A stretch of 64,000 nucleotides of DNA from Tuctoria greenei (taxonomy: Eukaryota > Streptophyta > Magnoliopsida > Poales > Poaceae), in contig JAYESD010000005.1 in assembly GCA_036927565.1 (NCBI GenBank), positions 152,540,023 to 152,604,022 of the forward strand. The letters run 5' to 3'. Both the position numbers and the translations under genes were made by a program. The notes beneath the pieces were generated by a model. It was given only the letters and a program-made list of their open reading frames with translations, ran no database searches and was not told the DNA's origin. Below are positions 11,907-21,400 of the stretch, in pieces (positions within the stretch are counted from its first letter, which is position 1; every line of letters begins with the position of its first letter).

Positions 11907-12767
11907 TGTCGATGGTTTGGAACCGGCAGATCTCCCTACACTGCTAAAGTGATAGGGGAGTTTGATGTTCGGTATGGGCGCGCGGAGATTCAAGAAGGTG
12001 AGTAGGAATTGACACAGGAGACACCAGAGTTTACGTGGTTCGGGCCGCCTGAGCGTAATACCCTACTCGACGGATGTGATAGTGTTGTATTAGCTGTTTG
12101 AGCTTGTGTTCAGCGTCAATGGCGTGTGTCTCTCTCTAGCGTGTGTCCCCTTGAACATGTCGTTGGCCTGTCCTTTTATAGTACAAGGGCAGGCTGTTAC
12201 AAGTTAGCCTGGCCCGGCATGTGGCCCCGGCGGTTACTAGTATTGACACTTATTTAACACATTTAATTGCTCTTAATAACCCTGTAACGGGCTTTGACAG
12301 CACCGTTATTTGTGTTAAGATCGTCCGTTTAAGTGTCATTAATATGGTATTAATGACACTTAATCGGGTCTTGAAGTCCTTGATTCCCCTTTGAAGATCC
12401 GGAGCCGTTTTGGGGTCTTCCGGAGGTTAGGGGCTGAAGATCCGACGGTTGGACACATGGCTGCTCCGGAGCACACTGTGGGAAACAGGTAGCTCCGGGG
12501 CTTCCCGACACGTGTCAGGTCCGGAGCTTCTCTCGGTCTGGGGCTAAGTCTGGAGGTGCCATTTCGGTACATGGCCCGGAGCTTCCCCCTTGTGGGCGGT
12601 AGCTCCGATTTGGTAGTACACGTGGCGTCCCAGGGATTAACCATGTTGGAGAAGCGGGTCCAGTTATGTCTGACATGTGGGCCTTCGAGGGTCTTCAAAC
12701 CAAGTAGTTGATTTTCCTTTGAGATCTTTATAACCTCAAGGGGTGTACGGTTTCTAGGGTACCGACA
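11907..12767 (-). repeat. 3' LTR of inner Tat element
   Basis: 861 bp, the left LTR in window orientation. On the minus strand a TATA-type box (ACTATAAAAGGA) lies near 12172-12184. It matches 24050-24910 over its full length with only scattered differences, for example GTCGATGG here against GTCGGTGG there at the window-left edge. Confidence 0.92.
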
Positions 12768-12786
12768 GTGGCCCCCTGGACCTACC
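12768..12786 (-). other. polypurine tract of inner Tat element
   Basis: On the minus strand the sequence directly before the 3' LTR reads GGTCCAGGGGGCCAC, a purine-rich run at the position where second-strand synthesis is primed. The older Tat element has the matching GGCTCGGGGGCCAC at 47478-47492. Confidence 0.6.
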
Positions 12787-13287
12787 TCCGGGGAAGTCAT
12801 TCCGCCGGAGGTGGGTCCATCCTCGCAACCTTTGAACTGAGTCTTCAAGTGTCTTTGAGGGTGCCATTGGCAAGGACTTGGAATTAAATCCTCGCCGCAT
12901 GGCGTATCCCGCGTGCGGCAGATGAGATCTTTGGCGTGTGGATATCACGCAATTGAAGGTTGCCGGTTCCCGATACGAAAACCGTATCGGTTCCGCGCGC
13001 CCTGTCAGGCTGCCGCCTTTGGGCTTCCCGCCTCTTGATGACAACCGTTCACCTGGGTAAGAACCTCGACTTGATCGTCGGGGTGGTCTCGGGCCTGCTT
13101 GTCATCGGCTGGGTAGAATTTTTGGGTGGTACCTTCGACTTCCTTGCGGTTTCCATCCAAGCGTTGCGAGGGCTTACTTAAGAAGGAAAGTGCGCACCGT
13201 CAGGAGTTCTTTACGCCTCTCATCTGTTCTTGCGATCAAACTCCCAACTTGTGCTTCGCTTTTCTTCTCTTGCCTAGCTGTGCCGCG

Positions 13288-14737
13288 ATGGAGTTGGGTC
13301 TCCGCGAGAGTCGCTTGAAGACCGACGGCGACCTGAAGAAGGTCCGGGCCCTCATGGGGTGGTCCTCGGACTTCTTCAACCGCTCGGTTCGCGCCGGTGG
13401 AGAGCTCCCGTTCGAGAAGGAGCACTCCGGCGAGATGGTGTACTTTTCCTCGTACGCCATGGTGGGGTTGATCCCACCTTTTTCTTCCTTTTTCTTGATG
13501 TTGCTAGACTTCTATGGTCTGCAGTTGTATCACCTTGGCCCTCACTCCATTCTCCTCGTGTCTATCTTTGTCCACTTCTGTAAGATGTCGGTGGGCATCC
13601 CCCCTTGCATTGAACTCTTCCGGACCTTCTTCACCGTCCACACCACTGGCCAGAGCAATGAGTACCTTGGCTTCTACTACTTCGTGAAGCGCAAGAAGTG
13701 CCCATTCAAGTACCTCCGGTCATTTCCCTCTGGGAAGTGGGATGACTGGAAGAAAGACTGGATAGTCGTCAGGGTGGAGGAGCACGAGAGGTTGGAGCTG
13801 CCTGATGGTCTTTCTGGCATCGACACGACGATCTGGAGTGAAGCTCTGGTGCTGGCGGAAGCTTTCAACCCTGCTTTGACCAGGATCCGCCAATGCGTGG
13901 AGGGAGGATTGATTCCTCAGGCGGTATTTTGCAATTTCTTGGTCAACAGGTGGGCGCCGCTGAAGAAGAGGGAGAAACTCGCTTGGGCCCTCAACAGCGT
14001 GATGGACGACGACCGGGTTGAGACCGGGTTGAAGTCCAACATGGTGGGCAAAACCTTGGAGTTCCACCTCAAGAAGTTCCAGCACGGCATCGACGTCGAC
14101 GGCGACGACTTGACTCCGCCGTCTACTTTTCTTCCTCTGAACGTACAAGTGGAGTTCAGCAGGGAGCTTCGGCGGAAGATGCCCATGCTTGACGACCTTG
14201 GTGTCGTCGAGAGAAGACCAACCTCCGGGGTAGCGATCCCCGGAGTACCCAAGGATGGCTCTGGCTCTGCTCCTAAGCCGAGGGGAGAAGTCGTCGGCAA
14301 GGGCAAGGAGCTGGCGGATGAACCAGTGAGCCGGAAGAGGAAGTTGCAGTACGATGACGGAAGGTCCGTCGGGCCCGCTACTTCTGCGTCGGCTCCTTTC
14401 GCCCAGAGGGGAAGGTCCTCTGCAGCTGCGGCGACTGTTCCCGTAGTGGGGTCATCCCGGAACACGACGGTCCCGCGGTGGGGTCCTCTCGGAGCGCGGC
14501 TGTCCCCGCAATAGGGTCCTCCCGGGGTGTTAGCTCCGGGCGTGCAACTCCATCTCCTGGGCCGGTGGAGGACTCCAGGTCCGGGGGTTCTTCCCGATCG
14601 AGGGGAGCCTCGACCCGGGAAACACCCGTGGCCGCGACGAGTTCCGGGGGGCTTTCTGGAGCTTCTGCGCTGGCTATGGCTAGCCCAGAGCGCCCGGGAA
14701 AAAGGTTCCGCGCAAGCTAGTGCGGAAGCCTCCCAAG
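13288..14737 (+). pseudogene. antisense gene of Tat element, exon 1 (gypsy-type transposon protein, Transposase_28-like)
   Basis: The start chosen is 13288 (MELGLRESRLK), because the older Tat element starts at the same place (48016, MELSLPKSRIQ). Residues about 50-180 form the conserved block (AMVGLIPPFSSFFLMLLDF, GLQLYHLGP, HFCKMSVGIPP, FRTFFTVHTTG, FYYFVKRK) that is annotated in plants as 'putative gypsy type transposon'. A Ser/Gly/Arg-rich tail follows. The frame shifts near 14475 within a repeated SSR-Val-Pro stretch, and a stop lies at 14718. About 500 bp of leader (12787-13287) separates it from the polypurine tract. The role of the protein is not established. It is transcribed opposite to gag-pol. 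Confidence 0.75.
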
Positions 14738-14816
14738 GTAATTTTTGATTTCTACCTTGGATAGTTGTTTTTATTGTAGCAACTATTTTTTAATTTTCTT
14801 CGTTCATCATCTGCAG
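14738..14816 (+). other. probable intron of the Tat antisense gene (79 bp)
   Basis: The donor is CCCAAG|GTAATT at 14738 and the acceptor CTGCAG| at 14816. The older Tat element has CCCAAG|GTAAGC at 49404 and TGACAG| at 49478 (75 bp) at the same point in the protein. The intron interior differs far more between the two than the flanking exons do. Confidence 0.65.
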
Positions 14817-16789
14817 CGTCTCCAAGAAGGGGGAGTGAGGCTCCACCCTCGGCCACTGTGGCTGAAGCCGTGAGAGTGGGAGCTTCTGCTCCTGTCTCGG
14901 TGCTGCCTCAAGTGGTGGCTGAAGCTGCGACAGCTCCGGCACCGGCTGTCGTGGTCATGGACCTCGATGCATCCCCAGAAGTTCCTGTGGTAGCGCCGGA
15001 CCACGGGAGTGAAGATGCGCCAGCGGCAAATGTCCCGGAGGTTGAAGCCCCGGGTTCTCGTGCTGCGATGATGGAAGCTCCGGCTGTTGAGCCGGAGGAT
15101 GCAGTAATCCCGGCCTCTGAGCCAGAAATTGTTGAAGCCCCGGCGGTCGAGCCGGAGGTGATTGAAGCTCCGGCGTGCGTGCCGGAAACTGAGGTAGTTT
15201 TGGCAGTTGGGCCGACTACCTCCGAAGCACCGGCCGCTGAGCCGGTCATTGTTGGAGCTCCGGCCACAGGGCCGGTCGATGTTGAAGATCTTCCGGCTCC
15301 TGAGCCAGTTGTTGAAGAGGTGACGGAGCTTGAGCCCTCATCAGAAGAGGTGCCCAGACCGGAGCCAGTAGCAGCTCTTGCTCCAGAAGCAACGACGTCG
15401 GAGGTACCTGCGGCCGAGCCGGAGTGCCCCAGCGAAGTCGCTGGCCCCCAGCCTGAGGGGGTGAACGAAGATTTAGCGGCGGGGCCTTCCTCGATGGCGA
15501 CCGAGGCCATCCCGGAGGACGGCCCTAGTGCCATGGAGACCCAGGGGACCACTCTTGTAGAGTGGGACCCAATTTTTGTATCTGAAGACCCGCTGGAACC
15601 AGCGGAGCAGAACCCAGCAGGTCCGGAACCCATCCCGTTGTCGCTGTCCATTGACAACGCATGTTCCAGTCTGCGTCAAGTCCAACTGGCCTTCTTCCAC
15701 GACAGCAAGGATCTTGAAGAGGAGCGCCAAACCCTTAGGCGGTGGCGTAATCGGCTCTACTTCGAGACCAAGCTAGCGCAGTCGAGGCTAGTGGATGACA
15801 AGGAATGGATTAAGCAGGAGAAGATCTGCTTGGAGTACTGGGGCAAGTTACTGGATGACAGGGAGAGTATGACTCGAGCCCTCGATGCTCAATCCCGAGA
15901 GATCTACGATCAGGCCAAAGCTGCCAATAATGCGGCCGATGCACGCCACGAGCAGCTTGAGGCCATTAACACCGCACTCATCAAGCGCCGAGAGGCACTC
16001 GAAGAGAGGGAGAAACGGCTCGAGGATGAAGAGCAGAAACTCCTAGAGCTGCGGGATGACGTCTTGAGGAGGGAGGAGGAGCTCACCGAGAAGGTGGCTG
16101 TGGCTGACAAGGGTCTCGAGGAGCGCGCCAAGAAATTGGAAGAGCGCTGCCAAGAGGAAGAGGAGAAGACCTGGGTGCGAGGGCAGGAACTCTACGAACA
16201 AGAGTGTGCCCTTACTGCCAGGGAGAAGAAAGTGAGGGGTAGAGAGAAGGACCTGGTTGACCACCGGAACAAGATCCACCTCCGGGAGGAGGAGCTCGGA
16301 AAACTCGAAAGGCGGGTTGCTGAAAAGATTCAGCAAAACGCCAAAGAAGTTGAGCGCCTTGTCCGCGAGAATTCTGAACTGGTGGCGGCTAGAAGATCCC
16401 TGGAAGAGATGAAGGGCTTGAGGGCTGAGGACTCCCTACAGATTTGGGAGTTCTTGAGCAAGGCCAATGATGCACTGACGCCGATGGGTTTCAGCCCCGT
16501 GCGCCCGGATGATCCGGAGCCGGAGCCGGACCTAGTGCTGCAGGCGTTGAGCGCAGCAGGTAGCAAGCTCTCCAAGGTGGGCGATGTCATCGCGGACCAA
16601 CTGGAGGTTGAGGTGCAATCCCTGGCGAAGAACGTCGCAGAGTATTTGCTGACGTGCTAAACCAGCCGGAACTCCCAATTTCCTCTGGACCCGGTGCTTG
16701 AAGGCCCCGTCGAAGGAGAAGGCGAAGCTACCCGTGTCAGCGTATCGGAGGTTGCCCAGAAGGTCGCCCAATTCTTCCATAGGGTCTAG
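14817..16789 (+). pseudogene. antisense gene of Tat element, exon 2 (acidic repeat region plus long coiled coil)
   Basis: Open from 14817 in the frame SPRRGSEAPPS to a stop at 16658-16660. The same frame continues to a second stop at 16787-16789 (ending VAQKVAQFFHRV), which matches the end in the older element (51450), so 16658 is probably a premature stop. The first half is acidic, with imperfect repeats of the type EAPAVEPEVI and PEVIEAPA. The second half (about 15700-16400) is a heptad-rich coiled coil with EEREKRLEDEEQKLLELRD. No enzymatic motif was seen. The layout suggests a structural or scaffold-like protein; function is unknown. Confidence 0.7.
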
Positions 16790-17059
16790 GACCATCTCTA
16801 TAGTTCTCACTTGTATTTTCTCTTCTTCTTCCTCAATTTTGTAATCCCTTGTCTCCAGATGTAATCCCTTATCTCCAGATAAATGAAATCCCCAAATTTT
16901 TGTGAATTTCACTTTTTGTCTTCAACACTTTTATCTTCACCTGGACCCCTGGTATATGTACACAATTTGATTGTGAACATGTACCAAGAGAATATTGCGT
17001 TTTGTTGAAGACTCTTTCGCTCCGAACTTGTAGAATTTAGGTTCGAAGTCTTCGATAGT
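16790..17059 (+). other. 3' flank of the antisense gene
   Basis: AT-rich tail with several ATAAATGAAATCC-type segments near 16881 that could serve as poly(A) signals for the plus-strand gene. The older Tat element has AATGAATGAAATCC at the corresponding place (51520). No reading frame is seen. Confidence 0.4.
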
Positions 17060-17345
17060 GAAGGCCCCCGGAGGTTGTCGGAGCTTAGAAGCTCCGGCAT
17101 TGTCTATCGCTGGAGCTTAGTAGCTCCGGCAATAGTCTCTATCAACGCGTAGAGCATCGATAGTTATTCCTCCGTGGTGTCGGAGCTTAGTAGCTCCGGC
17201 AGTGACCTTTGCCAACACTCAGTTGGTTGGCAGCAGACTCATTTACAGGGTCTTCTAACCATCTTTTATTCAGCGTCGATGGCTGGCTCCCTTAGGGGAG
17301 TCGAAGCTTAGTTAGCTCCGGCTTTTCTCCATCAACGTAGATTTT
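17060..17345 (+). repeat. hairpin tandem repeats between antisense gene and pol
   Basis: Four to five copies of a short palindrome, GTCGGAGCTTAGTAGCTCCG with variants, are spaced by about 50-80 bp of related sequence containing TATCAACG. The older Tat element has a parallel array at 51700-51930 with the core GGAGCTTGATAGCTCC. Arrays at this spot are known in Grande-type elements; the role is unknown. Confidence 0.65.
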
Positions 17346-18051
17346 ATTTTTCCTGCACACTTAAGCCATGAAAAATAGTAAAATTTGTTTCTTGTCTATA
17401 ATTTTGTCGCGGCTTACGATTCTTAAGAAGACTTTAAGTTTAACACGATTTTAAATACCACTGAATGTGCTGTCTTTTCTTCTAGATCCAACTGTCCATG
17501 GACCCGCCTTACTTCGGCCTGTCGGGGTGTAGGTAGAGTGCCGTACTTAGGGTGCTTGAACAGGCTAAGTCGATAGCACACTCCAGCCCTAGATTGGCTT
17601 GGCGGCTTTCAGGCGAGTTGGCCATGAACAATATTTGAATCCAAAAGAATCGACAATACAACTCGAATCGTATATAAACCGGTCGAACTAAAATTTCTTA
17701 AGAATTGCATGTCTTTGTTATAGACAAGAAAGAGAAAAATAAAAATATTGAGCCTGTACAAAATAAATGCACGTGGAGTCTATTTCACATGAAGATGTCT
17801 TTCATTATAGGTCCGGGGTACAGGAGAAACAAGTACACTCTTAGGGTATGGAACCAGGCTAAGCGTGTTTCATTTCTCGTTTGACCCAGGGTAGTTAGCC
17901 ACACTTTTAGTCCGGAGACTGTGACAAGTGTTGCATGAACTTTGCGGACCTTTCGGGAAAGGTCCGGATGCTCTCCTGGAGGAACTACCCGACTCTGTAT
18001 AACGACTCTATAACATGCATCTCAAGTTACTCAAGACTTAACTTCGTGGTA
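17346..18051 (-). other. spacer of Tat element with two copies of a degenerate 300-bp unit
   Basis: Two related blocks, around 17515-17600 (GGTGTAGGTAGAGTGCCG, then CTTAGGGTGC and GGCTAAGTCGATAG) and around 17815-17900 (CTCTTAGGGTATGG, then CAGGCTAAGCG), point to an old internal duplication about 300 bp apart. The older Tat element keeps both blocks (52118-52200 and 52420-52500). No coding potential is seen. Confidence 0.45.
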
Positions 18052-19581
18052 TTAAGTGTAGAACTTACAGAGGTGCTCAATGTTCCAAGGATTTGGGAGA
18101 GGTGTCCCATCCTCGGTAGCCAAGCGAACGCTTCCGGGACGGGATACTTTAATCACTCGGAAGGGCCCCTCCCAGCTGGGAGAGAGTTTGTTTAACCCTT
18201 CTCTGGATTGTATTCTCCGTAGCACCAGATCGCCTTCCTCGAGCTGTCGATTGCGTACATGCCGCTGGTGATAACGCTGTAGGGCTTGACGATATCGGGC
18301 ATTCCGAACAGCTGCTTGGCACCTTCCCTCCTCAAGGAGGTCTAGGTCTTCACACCGGAGCTGGTCCTGCGCGGCTTCGTCGAAGGTCCGGACTCGTAGT
18401 GAGCCCAAGGTGATTTCCGGAGGAAGGATTGCTTCAGCTCCGTACACCAGAAAGAAGGGTGTCTCTCCGGTTGACCGGTTTGGAGATGTCCTGTTGGCCC
18501 ATAGAGTGGGCGGAAGCTCTTCAATCTAGTTGGCTCCATGTTTTTTCAAGCGCTCATAAGTGCGCATTTTAAGTCCTTTAAGGATTTCAGCATTTGCTCT
18601 CTCGGCTTGGCCGTTGCTAGCTGGATGAGCTACGGAGGCGTAGCAAACTTGTATGCCGAGGTCTTTGCAATATCCTTGGAATGCGGAGCTTGTGAATTGG
18701 GTCCCATTATCAGTGATGATTTTGTTTGGGACTCCAAATCTGCATACAATGGACTGCAGAAAGTTGATAGCAGATTGCTTGTTGATTGTCACAACTGGAG
18801 TTGCTTCCGACCACTTGGTGAACTTGTCAATGGCGACGTACAGGAACTTGTAACCTCCGACGGCTCTTGGGAAAGGTCCCAAGATGTCCATCCCCCACAC
18901 AGCGAAAGGCCATGTAGGAGGTATCATTTGTAAGGGCTGAGCCGGAGTGTGAATTTGCTTTGCATGAAATTGACATGCTTTGCATTTTTTCACCAGCTCA
19001 GTTGCATCTTGGAGTGCTATAGGCCAGTAGAAGCCATGCCAAAAGGCTTTACCGACCAGCGTGCGGGAAGATGCGTGGTTCCCACACTCGCCTCCATGGA
19101 TTTCTGCGAGTAGTTCGCAGCCTTCTTCCCTTGTGATGCATCGCATTAGGATGACGTTGGCACCGCGCCGGTAGAGATCCCCTTCTACCAACCTGTATCT
19201 TTTAGCCAATCTGACTACCCGGTCAGCGGATACATCATCATCAGGAAGGATGTTTTCTTTCAAGTAGTTCCGGATCTCCGAGATCCATGCATCGGAACCA
19301 ACTTGAGCATTTGAGTCTTGCGTGCTGGGTCACTCGGAGCTTCCGGCAGCACCTACGACCCTTGATGGCTGCCATGGTAACAGGGCCATCGGGACCATTA
19401 GCTTCGGGATGCTGATCTCGCCCCCTTCGCTCAGTTCGGCTGGCTGAGCTGTGGGTTTCGACAATCTCCGGACAAAAGTCCCGTCAGGAGCCGGAGCTCC
19501 GGTTGACGCTTTCATCGAGAGTTCGTCGGCTTCAGCGTTGTGGGCACGCTGAACATGGTGGAGATCTAGGACTTCAAAGTC
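18052..19581 (-). pseudogene. integrase of inner Tat element
   Basis: The open frame runs from 19263 to 18526 and, after one stop at 18526-18528, from there to 18052 in the same frame. The HHCC zinc finger is IHGGECGNH followed by CKACQFH. The catalytic triad is intact: Asp in GMDILGPF, Asp in TDNGTQFTS, Glu in NGQAERANA. The C-terminal part (GLNKLSPSWEGPFRV) ends the polyprotein at 18052. The stretch 19264-19581 is a linker with a stop near 19327-19329. The single nonsense codon is the only evident lesion in the core. The enzyme inserts the cDNA and would make the 5-bp duplication seen around this element. Confidence 0.88.
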
Positions 19582-20239
19582 CTACTGAAGCCTCTGGACT
19601 TCAAGGAGGTAAGCAGCTAGCTGGAGATTATTGCAGGAGCATTCACCCTTCACCTGCTTAATGATGAGCTGTGAATCTCCCTTGACCAGCAATTGCTTGA
19701 CACCATATGACAGTGCCACCTTTAGTCCGTAGATGAGTGCTTCATACTCTGCCATGTTGTTGGTTGCCTTGAAGTCAAGGTGTACCATGTATTTCACCTT
19801 CTCCCCAGTCGGTGCAAGGAGAAGGATTCCAGCTCCGGCCCCCTGCTTTTGCATGGAGCCGTCGAAGTAGAGAGTCCAGTGAGGCTTGGTGAAGGTTGGA
19901 GCTTGATGCTCTGTCTTCTGCTCATTGGGGCCCCCAGGGTTTGATGGAGAAGAAGTCCATTCTGCCACAAAATCTGCCAATGCTTGACTCTTGACTGCTT
20001 GCCTTGAAATAAATTCAAGATCAAATTCAGCCATCTCCGCAGCCCACTTTGCAATATTACCAGTTGAATTGGGATTATGCAAAATTGCTCGAAGTGGGTA
20101 AGAGATCACCACTGAGACTTTGTGAGCTTGGAAGTAATGGCGAATCTTCTTGGAGGCAATAAGAACTGCATAGAGCAACTTATGCACCTCTAGGTATCGA
20201 GTCTTGGCATCATGTAGTACTTCACTAATGAAGTACACT
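19582..20239 (-). pseudogene. RNase H plus second (archaeal-type) RNase H of inner Tat element
   Basis: The frame is open from 20238 to 19582. The first part (YFISEVLHDAKTRY, KLLYAVLIASKKIRHYF) is the normal gypsy RNase H region. The second part starts at about 19890 with LYFDGSMQKQGAGAG and contains NNMAEYEALIYGL and KGDSQLIIKQVKGE. It is the extra RNase H of archaeal type that characterises the Tat lineage. Its Asp (FDGS), Glu (AEYEAL) and Asp (GDSQ) are all present. A stop at 19582 precedes the linker to integrase. Confidence 0.85.
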
Positions 20240-20530
20240 GGGCGCTGAATGGTCCAGACCCTCCCGGAGGGGTCCAGAGCTTCCTCTTCACTGACCCGGA
20301 TCCTCTCGGAGGAGTCCGGATTTTCTTTAGGGACCCCGGGTTCTGGCTGGAGGAACCCGGAGCTTCTTCAGAAATGACCTGGACCCTCCAGGAGGGGTCT
20401 AGGTTTCCTGAAGCGACTTCTTGTGGATTCAGGTCTGGGAGCTGGGACCCAGACTCGCTTTCAGGAACCTCCGGACCCTCCCGAAGGGACCTGGATTCCT
20501 GAGTGTGGGGTAGTTCTGGTCTCTCCGCAA
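20240..20530 (-). repeat. repeat-rich spacer between RT and RNase H
   Basis: About 290 bp of imperfect repeats of the type GGACCCCTCCGGGAGGGTC, several of them palindromic, sit where RT normally passes directly into RNase H. In one frame they encode repeated SGRVR-like peptides. The older Tat element has a similar spacer at 54800-55140. The frame seen upstream differs from that of RNase H at 20238, so an indel lies within the repeats. Confidence 0.6.
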
Positions 20531-21400
20531 CCAGAACCATACTGACGACTTCGTCAGTAGCTGAAATATAAAGCAACAAAGGCTCACCAGGGTTCGGGGC
20601 TACTAGAATTGGTAGGGTGGTGAGGAACTGTTTTAGCTCCTGGAATGCCTTTTCTGCTTCTTCAGACCATAGGCATGGTCTGGACGTCCTCAATAACTTG
20701 AAGAAGGGGAGTGCTCGTTCCGCCAGACTTGAGATGAACCGGCTGAGGACTGCTAGACATCCAGTTAATTTTTGGACGTCCTTGATGTGGGTTGGTGGCC
20801 GCATGTCTTCAATGGCCTTAATCTTCGCCGGATTAGCTTCTATGCCCCGGTGACTTACCAGGAAACCAAGAAGTTTTCCGGAGCTAACCCCGAAGACACA
20901 CTTGTCTGGGTTTAGCTTTGTGCAGGTGGCCCGCAGCTTGTCGAGGACAGCCTGCAAGGTGTCAAGGAGTGACTCCATGTTCCTGACCTTGACCACGATG
21001 TCATCAACGTACACTTCTACTATGTCTCTAATAAGTTCTTCAAAAGCTTTGTACATAGCTTGTACAAAAGTTGAAGCTGCATTCTTGAGACCAAAGGGCA
21101 TGGCTGTGTAACAATACAATCCATCTACTGTGATGAATGAAGTATGCTCTTCATCTTCCCTAGACATCCCGATTTGATGATATCCGGAATATGCATCTAG
21201 GAAACACAATAATTCACACCCGGAGTTGGAATCCACTATCTGACCTATTCTAGGTAGTGGGAATGGATCTTTTGGACATGCCTTATTTAGTGTGGTGTAG
21301 TCGATACACTTCCGAAGCTTCCCGCCGGCCTTGGGCACAACGACTGGGTTTGCCAGCCATTTTTGGATGGAAGACTTCTCGGATGAATCCAGCTTCAAGT
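20531..21400 (-). pseudogene. reverse transcriptase of inner Tat element
   Basis: Open on the minus strand from 21398. VVVPKAGGKLRKCIDYTTLN starts the fingers, motif A is CFLDAYSGYHQ with its Asp intact, and YVDDIVVK near 20995-21015 is the catalytic block. MPFGLKNAASTF and KLTGCLAVLSRFI follow. The frame differs from the upstream protease by one position, so there is a frameshift near 21370. Apart from that shift the RT reads through without stops. Confidence 0.9.

Noticed and set aside
12360..12848. 162-codon minus-strand frame
   Set aside because: It lies across the Tat LTR edge, and a partly similar frame occurs in the other LTR (24482-24841). It is a by-product of LTR sequence with no domain.
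14908..15657. 249-codon minus-strand Ser/Gly/Ala-rich frame
   Set aside because: Antisense shadow of the acidic repeat exon; the older element shows the same kind of shadow at 49572-50216.
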